A stretch of DNA of 64,000 bases from Lateolabrax maculatus (lineage: Eukaryota > Chordata > Actinopteri > Acropomatiformes > Lateolabracidae), in assembly GCA_031216445.1 (NCBI GenBank), contig CM062214.1:11959501-12023500 (forward strand). Reading direction: 5' to 3'. The stretch's first letter is position 1. Each line of letters starts with the position of its first letter. The notes under the pieces are model-generated. The model saw only the letters and a program-made list of their open reading frames with translations. It did not search any database and was not told where the DNA came from. Below are positions 50,035-60,114 of the stretch, piece after piece. A program made the position numbers and the translations under genes.

Positions 50035-53000
50035 ACTTGTGTGTGCCTTCTAAATGTACAAAATCCAGATCAGCTTAAAAAAAATTATATTTAACCGCAT
50101 GCAGTGTATGCCCCCTGTGGCGACATCACAAATCTGCAATCCATCTTGGTTTTTCACAGGCTAAATGAAAAATCAGGCTCAGCTCTTCTCCAGTCCAGAA
50201 GGAGGTGGTAATACACCTGAAGCTGCTTTGTAACTGACAAAAACGGCAGACGAAAAAATTCAGCTTTTCAGATCTGATAGCTATCCAATCTGTCCTAATG
50301 ACTTTTCATCTAATGCTGCCAAGAGGTTGACATGACGGTGTGTTAATGCCAAACATAAAGTGCCCTGAAGCAATACAAAGCATGTAATCAGTCAGCCTTA
50401 GTCAGAGTTAGTTCTTTGAGCTCTGCTTAGTTTGTCAGGATCCTGAAAAAATAAAGGCCGTTTCCACAGTAGGTCAAATTAAGATGATTCTAAATATTCT
50501 TACATTAGGATACTTCTAGACATTTTGGATTGCAGATCTGCAGCTAGTGTGAAGACGGATTAGCTGATGACCTTAGACTACAAAAATTCATGCTGTTCTG
50601 CTTTCACACTACTGACACACAGATGTCAAAGGAGCCAGCATGCAGAGTAACAATGTGTTTGTGAGACGCACTGGCAAGGTCAAGTTGTAGACAACCTCAA
50701 CCAAGCTCGACAGAGTCTGAAAAATGATATCTTTGAAGATAATTTCAATAATTATATTGTCATAGAATGGTAAGTTGACATTATGGGCGAGTACATGTAC
50801 AATTACATCTCACTTGACAAATTATTTTTCAATTTATTGAGTTTGTACTCAGGTCAGAATTGCATATAAGATTAACTGTAAAAATGATGATAGTTCCTCA
50901 TTTTTTAAGAATTATTTGCACATTATAAATAACAGAAAGTGAGAGAATCAGATCATGAAGGCTAATTAACTTTTCAAACTTAAACCTTTCCCTGTGACTT
51001 TTTCTATAAATATTTGTCATGCTGGTTCCAAAAATGAACCACCACAACAAACTGCAAAAGACAATCTAATGTTGTGTATCTCTTTGTTTCAGCTGCAAAT
51101 AAACTCCCTGTTTACCAAATTAAAACATAATCTCACTTATAACTAACAACATATTTACACATACATGGTTGTTCAGTGTTTCCCTCTTTCTTTCTTTCTT
51201 GTTAATGTTATCCATTTAGCCATATCACTTGTTCTGTTGCTGGTTCCTGGACTGAAAACTGCATGTTGTCATAACGGTGGTGATACCATTCATCCTGTGG
51301 AGAATTGTTGCTCTGGAGATCAATAGCTACTGATAAGTAGATGAGATGATACAGTGTCTGTGACTGATAAAAGTTAGCACCATTTCCTGGATATAGGTCA
51401 CCATAGTTTATACCCTTTACGCATATTAATTACCAACCAAGAGAAGATGCATCATTATAGACTCTCTGTTGGCTCCGTAGAATCAGTCATTGGTGTTGGG
51501 CAAAAGGAGTTTGCGAGCAAAGTTGGTTTTGAGGGATAGCCACACATCATGCTTGCTGTTCTGAAGTGTAAATCAAATTTAATACTGGAGATGTTCATAC
51601 CCACCATCCTGTCAACCACCATTATGACTTTAACAAAAGCCGATAGATCAAATTTAAAACCCATTCTGTCACCGGTTCAAGGAAAACAAGTATAGAAATG
51701 CTGTTGCTGTTTCATCCTTTTGATGTAAAGATACGTATGCAAATAGATTTGACATGCATTTTTTTCTTCTAGGGCAGGTCTTATATTTTTCCAGTATATA
51801 TATCAAAGTGAAACAAGCATCCTCAAGTTTCAAATAAGAGCTTTATGTCATCTTAGTGAGTGATTATTCTTTCAAGTAAATTAGCTTACAGACAGCGTTG
51901 ATTCATATTTATTCCACAAACATTATGCTGAGTTGAACACCACGTAACACAGTATATGTTAATGTTTTGTCAGTTTACGACTGAAATGCATCAGTCAAGT
52001 TGATTCAGAGAGACCAATAAAGGAATATTGCATTCTACGTGAGTTAATCAAAAAAATTCGGACAATAATATTAAGAATATTTACATGAAGTCTTCCTTTT
52101 ATACATTAGCCTTGCAATCCATCAAATCAGACTTTAGTGTGTAAGTAAACATGACTAATATGCCTGGTGTAAATATCCAAATGCTAAGCAGACACTGATC
52201 TCTTTTCCTCTTTTTTCTTTTGTGTAGTTTGGGGACAGCTGTGACTTTCTGATGTCCTGTGTGACATGGTTATACTTAAATCTTCAATGGCCCTCATCTG
52301 GAGCACAGCCTGTAGAAAAAAAGGACCATATTTCAAATAGCTTTTTCCCCCATCCTTTTTTAGTGCTTACACCTTCCAGCCCATCTGGTGGGCTATTCTC
52401 TCAGTTGCACATTTGCATTGGTATGGGGCAGTTATGAAATATTCAGTGAAATCACCAGAGTAGAATTTTGCCATTGCAAAAAAATAGATTTAACTGATTA
52501 AAGCAAACAAAAAAATATAGACTTGCACCATGAAGCTGAATAATGCAGACCATGACACCAAGACACATTAATCTAAATATTACTTTACCTTAAGATGTGT
52601 CAAACAAATGCTCACTTTTTGCAGCATCTGTATCCTTACATTTTTAAACAACTGGGCTACAACAGGAGTATTTTCAGGCAGCCGAGGGAGAAAAAAGTGG
52701 GTATGCTGAACTAGATAAATAGGCTGAAATCAGATCACAATGGCCTTGATGTCTAACTCAGGGATTTAGTAAAGGGAACCAAGGGACAGGATAAGGGAGG
52801 ACACTGACAGCTTGTACTCTTGATGGCCAAATCCCGACCCCTGTTGTCCTTCCAAGTTAGGGAGCATATCCAGCTGATAGACACTGTGTTGTGTGTGCCC
52901 TGTCTGGCACACAAATTGCTATACCCATGTAATCTTCCTTACTCCTGCTATTTATACTTTTTTCTAACCCATCTTTTACATTATTTTTAATATTTACTTT

Positions 53001-54495
53001 TTTTGTCCCTGCTTCTGTCCCTGAGCCATATTCTCACATCCTTTGAGGGAGAAGCATATTTCAAATATCCATCTGTGCTGGGGATTGTGGATGTATACAT
53101 CCATCTAAAATCATACTGTTAACTGTATACTCTATGTCTATGATCTTCACTTGGCAGAAAGATTTGGCCTTGGGTCTGGCCTACTTGATCACATTGATTA
53201 CAGGCCATTTGATTTATTATTAGATAACACCACTTTACACACACAAACTGCCTGACTTTTTAAGTATTGCTCCAACGCTTAAGTCTTATACAGATACTCA
53301 GAGTAGGATGGCTGCCCCATTGGTGCAAAAGAGAAAAGCTGCTTGCATTTATGATGCTACTGTCATTGCTTGAATATGGCATAGCATTACGGGTGTTCCT
53401 CACCACCATTTGACACCCACAACTGCTGTTAAATTGTATGAATTTAAGATCTTCTTCAGATGATTAATTTCTAAAAGAAGTCAGTTCTACTGAAATATGT
53501 TACATACAGAAAATGTAGGAAATGTATATAGAAGTTACTTGGATGTAACTCCAGTTCAACAGGACATTCGTGGCAGGACTATGTTCATGAGTGAATGCAT
53601 TGATCTTTTTCAGTAAGCTGAGGTACATTACAGCCTCATCAGGGTAAACCAATAGCAAACTATTTTAGAGGCCTAGTCATTTTTGTCTTGGTTTCATTTT
53701 AATAAAAATCACAGAATATATAAGTAAATGCTAAATAAAATGTATCTGTTTTCATAGAACTTTTGTATTTTTAAATAATATAGTTCAACACTTTAATCAT
53801 AGTCTTATTTCAGTTTTTTTTTTCTACAAAGTAATAATCCCCACTGCCAGAAACATATAATTTAATTAAGCTAAACTGATTGAACAATTTAGTCAAAACT
53901 TTGTAAAAAAAAATGGAAACCCTTTGTCCATCTGGTGTTATTCTGTCAAGAGGGGGGCTAAAAGACCAGCTTACAGCCATGAAAAACTGAAGTATGACTG
54001 AAATGAGAAGCTGCACGGCTTCAGTGGTCTCAAAGGAGGCTGTTGCAGAATTTGGGAGCCTCTTTCTGTGTACTGTGTCCACATAATATGGAAGCATTGG
54101 CCAAACCTCAGTGGACCCTCTCTGCAATGGGGATTTTCAGCCCATCTGTGGCCATAGAATGGTAAAAGGAACAAATGTGAGTCAGTAGGCACCGTCCTCC
54201 CCTCTTACTGTGACATTTTTTGAAAAGGAAATGCATGGCATTTAACAGTTTTTTCATCTACCTCACTGAAAAGCCTGTAGTGACTAAGTTGTCAAGGGTG
54301 GCAATGAAAATAAGTTCAAGACATCCATATTGTTGTGTGTGTTCTTTCTGTGGGCTGTTCAAGAAACTCAAGTTCAATACAGTGATTTTAGTTTGGTTAG
54401 ATTTTTTTATTCTTGTTTCTACATCAACTCTGGATTTCCAACCTAAAATCGGACAAGCTCCATAAATAAAGTACTAAATATGCTATATTACATTA
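50035..54495. other. Non-coding stretch
   Basis: No intact gene is seen. A possible decayed LINE C-terminus at 53270-53465 is noted separately. CT and T runs lie at 51180-51200 and 53812-53823. Remaining frames stay below 110 codons without recognisable domains. Confidence 0.5.
53270..53465 (+). other. Possible LINE ORF C-terminal remnant (weak)
   Basis: Read in one plus-strand frame with a single internal stop, this segment gives RKAACIYDATVIA, stop, IWHSITGVPHHH, then TTAVKLYEFKIFFR before a stop. The arrangement of a W-(N/H)-S-(L/I)-(P/T) box, a T/S-x-x-x-x-L/F-K segment and a closing FR-stop resembles the C-terminus of fish non-LTR reverse transcriptases. The similarity is short and could be chance. 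Confidence 0.2.
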
Positions 54496-54498
54496 GCT

Positions 54499-54720
54499 AT
54501 GTATCATAACTCCAGATTCTTTGAGTATAGGCATGGCCCTCTAATGAAATTTTTTCTTTCCCGCCACTGTACAGGGTTGCCTCTCTCGGATCCTCATGTA
54601 CAGTACATAACCTGAACTCTGCTCCCGAAAGCCAGTATTTTATTCTGATGCCGGTGGAGCAGTGTGCCTAAGTATTAGAGGACTACAACTAAACTCATAG
54701 AATCTGGAGCTATGATACGT
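54499..54720. mobile_element. 222-bp element with about 45-bp terminal inverted repeats
   Basis: The left arm (54499-54545), GTATCATAACTCCAGATTCT and so on, matches the reverse complement of the right arm (54675-54720), GTATCATAGCTCCAGATTCT, and both arms then share TGAGT and CTCTAAT. About 37 of 45 positions agree, with the mismatches grouped in the middle. The central 130 bases are not palindromic and have no ORF. This is the form of a MITE or fold-back element. I do not recognise the family, and no clear target duplication is visible. Confidence 0.6.
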
Positions 54721-54989
54721 AAGAAACATTCTGTTTTGTCGAGGCTTCGACCTGTAAGAGCTGTCGCTATTGTGTTAAGGGAAGCTAACGTAATCAATCC
54801 CCCTGTGACACCGAGGCCCACACACAGATAACATACACCAGTTCATAACCCCATAATATGAAACATATTAAGGCAGGGAGGCACTTGATGTGCCACAGTT
54901 AACACCATGACAGCACCTGTGTTGAGGGAAAAGAGTGATACAGCCTAACAGTCCCCCCCAGCACTGCCGATGCAGGAGAGTGGGACATT

Positions 54990-55930
54990 GATCGTGTACC
55001 GTAATGGTCCTCCATGCAGCCCACTAATCCATGTTGATGGGATTAGAAGTGCAACGTTTGGCATGTGCGTAAAAGCGCCAGATCCTTCAACGCGTCATCT
55101 GCAGTCCAGCGCGTTTACAACTGAATGACTCGAGTACAGCGTGAAATTTGAAACGGAAGGAAGGGCACAGAGAAGCACAAGACGCCGCAACACAGATGTC
55201 TGCTACCACCATCCCCCTGAGGAGGGCCGTGGATGAAGATAAGGTTCTTGTGGAGTGCGATCGGAAGTCCTGAGGAGACTCCACTGAAGGTTTGTGTGAT
55301 GGTACCACACAGCTAGCGAGATGCCGTTTTGACAGAGCCACGCTGTCTAAGTGGGTGTTGTTTGTTCTCAGCTGCAGGGGAGAGATGTGTGGGAGTGGTT
55401 CAGGGAAACATTGCCAGGGTGAGTTTAATTGATGCAGCTGATTTGTGTTGCCAATTATCCTCTTTTTTTTATGCAGTAGCAGGCTGGAGCTCTGGTGGCT
55501 GACACACACACACATACACACACACACACATAGACAGAGAGACGGCCAAGCCAGCCCGTCTGTGATCTCATTTTGTGTAAGCTGGACTGCGTGCGCCCGG
55601 AGGAGGTTGGCAGCGTTGGAGAGCACACCGCGTTTGCATTGTGTTTTATTAAAGTGTGTGCAGTCAGATAATAAATTATGTTTGCCGTGAACATTACCTG
55701 CTGTGTCTGTTCTGAGGACAACCCACAAGTAGTGGAGTCAACTATTACACACGCCTTGCGATGTTTGCTGAGCGCAAAACATACTCGCACTGGGCAAAGT
55801 TGGTGACACATTTCCTCTGCCTCATTTCTCTGAGGCGGAGGAGATTTGGGCTATTAGCTCGAAAAGCACCGATACGCTCCCCAAAGCGCGCAGCACCAGG
55901 GGTAAATCCCACTGTGGTGCTAGAATGCAC
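54990..55930. promoter_or_regulatory. CpG-richer kilobase, possible promoter or first-exon region
   Basis: Compared with its flanks this kilobase has many CpG sites (GCGTAAAAGCGCC, CAACGCGTC, CCAGCGCG, GTGCGCCCGG, GCGGAGGAG, CCAAAGCGCGCAGC). Both edges are AT-rich. Vertebrate promoters often look like this. A CA microsatellite interrupts it at 55502-55530. A 25-codon frame at 55196 is the only start codon with a tidy upstream context. No TATA box or known promoter motif can be assigned, and the region could instead be an old repeat. Confidence 0.25.
55502..55530. repeat. Interrupted CA microsatellite
   Basis: ACACACACACACAT followed by ACACACACACACACA. The CA run creates the Cys-Val alternation in the 213-codon minus-strand frame across this area, so that frame is not evidence of a gene. 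Confidence 0.9.
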
Positions 55931-55934
55931 ACAA

Positions 55935-56390
55935 CAGGTTTCTTCGTCTGACTCCGTTTAAAAGCACTTCACCAAGGGAAAACATATCTCCATAAGCCTT
56001 CGTAGCAGGATGAAATGGCTGCTTGTTACATCTCAGCTCACTACGGAAATACGATATAATCAGTAAAAACCAAAAGTTATTTATTAACAAGTAACTTAAA
56101 TCGTTTATAATGCACAGAAACAAAAGAAGGCAAGCCACAAAAGAACAGGAGCTGGTGCTGTTCAATATAAAGAAATAATTATAACAAAAGGAGGACCCTT
56201 GTCAAACAGAACTAACTACTTATGAAAAGAAAGACTCACTGTCCCTCTAATTCTAATAACCCCCAAAAAACAGTTAGAACAGCATCCCTGCTCCTAATGA
56301 GGCTAACAATAGAGTTTTAGGTGTGTGGGAAATCAGTGATGAGATGAGAACTACACCTGGCCCCAGTCCCCAGGCAACTAATGAATGCCT
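55935..56390. other. Non-coding stretch flanking the DIRS relic
   Basis: No gene is seen. It includes AT-rich DNA with AAAGTTATTTATTAACAAGT. It may hold the terminal sequence of the DIRS-type element that lies further on, but I cannot recognise an inverted terminal repeat. Confidence 0.4.
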
Positions 56391-56565
56391 CTTACTAGTT
56401 TCACAAATTATAGGACAGTCTGAATGATAAACACCATAGTATTGCCTATTCCTTACTAGTTTCACAAATGAACAATCTCAACAGGTAGCACGACACAATA
56501 AACTACTCCTCACTAGTGTCACAAAACAATCTTTTCACACACAGGCAAGCTGTTCACTCAGTCCC
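56391..56565. repeat. Three degenerate tandem units of about 60 bp
   Basis: The word CTTACTAGTTTCACAAA begins at 56391 and again at 56452, and CTCACTAGTGTCACAAA begins at 56509, giving spacings of 61 and 57 bases. The bases between the cores are only loosely alike. On the minus strand the array lies just downstream of the tyrosine-recombinase remnant, so it may be part of the 3' region of the DIRS element. Confidence 0.6.
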
Positions 56566-56764
56566 AGCTGCCTCGATTGATCCGCTGGCCAACTTTTTTG
56601 TAGACACCAGCCCCAATTGCTTCAGCCAGATTGGAGCACCGGTTGGGACGCCGCTCCACTCAGGACCCACACACTCAACAGCCCGGAAATGGTCGGAGCA
56701 TCTGACCTTGGGAACCACAAACAGCTGGCAGGAACAAAGGACACTGAATAAGGTTAACACATGG

Positions 56765-56965
56765 GGCAGGTACTAGCAGCGGCCTTAACACCACTGCAAA
56801 CACATTAATCATAGATGGAGCCAAATCGTTATCTACAAATGTCTAAAGGTAGGCTAACACAAGAGCCAGAGGACACGACGTGGATTCTTCTCCTGGATAG
56901 TGCCGCCCACTGCAGGGGGCAGTCTTATCTCTCCAAGCGCTCCCATTTAGCGGCCAGGCCACAGC
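56765..56965 (-). pseudogene. Tyrosine-recombinase N-terminal remnant (DIRS)
   Basis: On the minus strand the segment reads SCPLALVLAYL, a stop, then TFVDNDLAPSMINVFAVVL. In DIRS and other tyrosine recombinases the N-terminal domain has a stretch of the form VLxFLQxxLDxxLSPSTxxVYVAAI, which fits in order and spacing. No catalytic R..HxxR..Y residues survive, and the frame decays into stops beyond 56765. The protein would have joined the circular cDNA of the element to the chromosome. Confidence 0.45.
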
Positions 56966-57049
56966 CGCTGATATATCACCGTGAGGTGGAGGATCTCGTG
57001 GTCCAGTTGTGCTTGTGCATTCTAGTGCCATCAGAATGACCCCTAGATT

Positions 57050-57590
57050 TTTTCTACTGAATGCACACTGAGAAGCAAGGAATCAGGAGAACTGAGAGAA
57101 ACACATAGAGGAGAGCTCTGGGCCCCGGCCAGTGAGAAAATGCATCCACTCCCAGTCTTGTGCATTCATGGAGAACCACAGTGTCCATTGGGCATTCTCT
57201 CGAGATGCAAACTGATCCACCTTTGCCTTCCCGAACCTGTCCCAAAATGCCTGAATGGATGTGGGACTCAGTTTCCACTCAGTTTTGGGAGGGACCCCCA
57301 CAAGACATCACGTCTGCAGTGCAGTTTTGTACCCCGGGGATGTGCACCCCTCCGATGGAGAGCAGTTGATGTGTGACCACAGCAGGAGGCTCCTGGCTAT
57401 TTCTAGCTTTTCTAACCCTGAGGGTTGATGTACGCCACAGCTGTCACGGTGTCTGTCCTTACAACCGAGAGGGGGGGGACTGAGTTCCGGTGTGCCAGGT
57501 CTGACTGAAGAGAATGAGGGAAGGTCAGCATTCACTTCTTGTGTCGAACTGGATCGAGGCGACCGAACCACCTCTGGATTTTCCTCATGT
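57050..57590 (-). pseudogene. DIRS reverse transcriptase end and RNase H remnant
   Basis: From 57588 downward the frame opens with MRKIQRWFGRLDPVRHKK, the usual end of the DIRS RT. After a deletion it gives VVRTDTVTAVAYINPQG (57416-57465) and, frameshifted, HQLLSIGGVHIPGVQN (HIPG at 57333-57344). The 72-codon frame 57083-57301 holds EWKLSPTS at residues 8-15 and VDQFASREN at residues 28-36, where the family usually has VDLFAS. The block carrying the first catalytic Asp of RNase H (usually TDAS) is absent. At least three frames are needed to read it, so it is dead. Confidence 0.65.
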
Positions 57591-57699
57591 AGCAGTGGCT
57601 GCAGGGTGCCTCTTCTTAGGACAAGCATCCTGGTGCTTACGATGAGGCTGAGGTAAAGCTTAGCCCCTTAAGGTGTGCTTCCTCACCCTTTCCACTTCC

Positions 57700-57999
57700 T
57701 CAGCTGCTTCCTGCAGGTGAGCTTTGCAGGAGTAGTCCAAACAACCCATCGGAGGATAAGGGACCATCCAGCAGTGTAGTGAATGGTTGACTGTTTTGAG
57801 CCGCACACCGGTGGGAACGGTCAGAGAGACAGGTGTACACTTGATCCCGAGGAGTTGGCATTGATGGCTTGCACTTGCAGAAGAAAGACTTTGCTCTTGC
57901 GGCGGGATGGCGGGAAAACCTTCTACGCCTCTCTGTAGACACTGGTGAAAGGTTCATACCTGGACGTCTGAAATTACTTTCCCTCCTGTGAGGATGCAA
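57700..57999 (-). pseudogene. Gag-like C-terminal segment of the DIRS relic
   Basis: A 99-codon minus-strand frame has a basic run (STERRRRFSRHPAARAKSFF) and ends SSDGLFGLLLQSSP before a stop. The position upstream of the RT remnant and the basic R/H-rich composition fit the C-terminus of DIRS gag-like proteins. Similarity is from memory and the N-terminal part is unrecognisable. The adjacent plus-strand frame (57988-58308) overlaps only its end and looks like chance. Confidence 0.35.
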
Positions 58000-58319
58000 G
58001 CAGGTGCAGGGTGTTCTGATGTCATCGCAATGCTCTCCGATCTGTCACCTGAGATGGGGAGTGCAGCAGAAGTGGGGCCTAGCCCTTGTAATCAGGCACC
58101 AGGTTTTGCAATGGGGAGACAGAAGAACCAGGAGGATAGCCCTAGATGTAGGGAGCTGAGTTGTCTGACTCGTGCCTGTCATCGATCCTCCTCCAGGATG
58201 TCTGGTAATTCGCTGCTAAAGATGATCCGGAGACATGCCGCCGTGGTCAGCCCAGCTCCTGTCACTGGTTGTTCTTACGTGTGTGAGCAGCAAGGAAAGG
58301 CAGGCTGAAGCAGCTTAAA

Positions 58320-59480
58320 TAGGGCACTCTGTATGAGATTTTCCAATAGATGCATAGAAGGGAATCATCTGATCAATCAGCTGATGTGGCTGCTGGATTG
58401 GCTATGATCAGCTGATGTAGCTTGGATTGTGAGCTGAGTTTGACTCGATGGCCTACCTGAACTAACACAATGCTCAATATATACATTATACAAAAACACA
58501 AACAAAATGGGGTAGGTGAGAAACAAGTACAATTAAAAGTCCAAATTATATACAATAATGTTATAACACAATAATGTTATATTAATGATGACAGTAATAT
58601 ACTGTAATGTTGGATATGTATCAGTGCAAGTCAAGTACAGTAAGGTGCAGAAATGTCATTAGATTGATAGATAATGAAATACAAGTATACTGTAAAGTTG
58701 TAGTGCAGTTATGGATCAGGTAATTGAAAAGATTTTAGAAGGTGTACGAGTCCAGGGTGAAGGTGTTTGTATTAGTTTTAGTCCAATAGGGAGAAAGCGT
58801 GAGGCTTCACCTCCTGAACCCCATGTCCTGGCACAGATGGGACTGGTTACATAGGGAGATGGCAGCTGGCATTGTTATTGCATTGTTAATCTCGGTAGTA
58901 GACATCCCTGCCCAGGAATGTAAAAATGTATTTCTAATTGGAAGATCTCAAAGATATAATATCACATATGAAGATATTCCCTCATTCTTTTACTATTGGC
59001 ACTAGTCTTGTCAGTAACATTTATGTCTCTGTGGACAGAATTTCCTTCGAATTTTGTACTAATAAGACTGTAACTTTGGAAGATATCCCCTTGATTTGGC
59101 TAAATAATACTGCTGAAACCTCATATAAGGATTAAATGATAGTTTGAAAGCATTTTTTTGCCTTGAACAAGAACTGTGGATTTTGACCCCAGTCTCCACA
59201 AGGAATGGATCTCTTTACAGCCAGTATACAGAGGAGAAATGATTACGGCAACTAAGAGATCTTTCCATGTATGTATGGGTATGTGGAGACTGTCCTCCCA
59301 AGAAAAATAACAGAATCAGTTGTTGTTCTACAGGGCAGTTACAAACAACATAGTTTCTTATTTAATTTGAAGGACCTGTTGGTATGTGAGAATTCCATTA
59401 AAACACACACACGCACACACACCAGGACTTCATGACACCAAACAATCTGGCCAAACCAAATCATCTCAAAACACACATAT
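58320..59480. other. Non-coding or unassigned stretch
   Basis: A 32-base imperfect tandem duplication (ATCAGCTGATGTGGC, then ATCAGCTGATGTAGC) begins at 58375. The segment 58560-58830 (GTGCAGTTATGGATCAGG, GAGTCCAGGGTGAAGGTGTT) resembles a dispersed fish repeat but cannot be named. Two open frames of 65-68 codons (58799-59135) have no recognised relative. They lie upstream of the L1-type tail and might be degraded LINE sequence. Confidence 0.35.
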
Positions 59481-60110
59481 AATTATATCAAATACTGTAA
59501 CAAAACCACCAAATCACAAAGTAAATTAGATTTCTATTTGACCCTAAACAGAGAGTACACGGTGGCAGAGTACCTGACCACTGTGACCAATTAAAAGATA
59601 AATTAAACGTTGACGATGTACAGACTGAGTGGAGAAACAGGCCGTCACAGGCAGACCTGGCTGCCCAGGGAGGCCCAGCTGTGTTCACTATGTCTCAAAA
59701 GAGAGGTTGAGACACAATCTCACTTCCTATTATACTGTGAAAAATATAAGCATTTCAGAAAGATTTTCTTTGAAAAAATAAACAGTAAGTATCCTGAGTT
59801 TATCCATCTTCCTGATCCTCAGAAACCACCGTACCTGTGTGGGGAGAGAAGTCAGTGTGCAGTATTAGCTGCACAATATATTGTCACACACTGAGGGAAA
59901 CAAGCTCTGCATACATGTTTCTGAATCATTTACATATGTAAACAAATATTTATATTAATTATTAATGTCTTTTAAATATTGTATTTTATATAATTGTTGA
60001 TATTTGCATGTTATTGTATATTTATTACTTATCATTGACCAGTGTTAATAATATTAATTTTCTGTACAGCTTTGGCAATAAAGCTAATTTGAATTTGAAC
60101 TTGAATTAGT
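59480..60110 (+). mobile_element. L1/Tx1-type LINE 3' fragment
   Basis: This is the plus-strand end of a non-LTR element: the ORF2 C-terminus, an AT-rich 3' UTR, and a tail reading TTGGCAATAAAGCTAATTTG then GAATTTGAACTTGAATTAG at about 60070-60107. The tail with GCAATAAAGC and a TTGAA-type terminal repeat is one I know from fish L1-type elements. The endonuclease and RT are absent, so the copy is 5'-truncated by several kb. Clade assignment (L1/Tx1 group) is from memory. Confidence 0.6.
59520..59894 (+). pseudogene. LINE ORF2 C-terminal remnant with CCHC-like motif
   Basis: After SKLDFYLTLNREYTVAEYL (59520-59576) a frameshift and stops intervene. The 94-codon frame 59610-59894 then gives YRLSGETGRHRQTWLPRE, followed by LCSLCLKREVETQSHFLLYC. 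The C-x2-C, then H-x4-C spacing is a zinc-knuckle-like motif at the C-terminus of many L1-type ORF2 proteins. Residues after it (FFEKINSKYPEF) also fit the family. The complete protein exceeds 1000 residues, so only its last tenth survives. Confidence 0.65.
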
Positions 60111-60114
60111 TCAC

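Larger units (their letters stand above)
56560..58310 (-). mobile_element. DIRS-type retroelement relic with internal deletions
   Basis: Reading the minus strand from 58310 downward gives a gag-like basic segment, a short piece of reverse transcriptase end (IQRWFGRLDPVRHK), an RNase H-type segment (VVRTDTVTAVAYINPQG; VHIPGVQN), the linker EWKLSPTSIQAFW...VDQFASREN and a degraded tyrosine-recombinase N-terminal part. This order (gag, RT, RNase H, tyrosine recombinase) is that of fish DIRS elements. The RT catalytic core and the RNase H start are missing, so at least two large deletions have occurred. Ends and the inverted terminal repeats were not found. Stops and frameshifts make it non-functional. 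Confidence 0.7.

Noticed and set aside
55087..55728. 213-codon minus-strand open frame, the longest in the window
   Set aside because: It reads through the CA microsatellite, giving a Cys-Val alternating run, and has no recognisable domain. The length is helped by the low stop frequency of CpG-rich and CA-repeat DNA.
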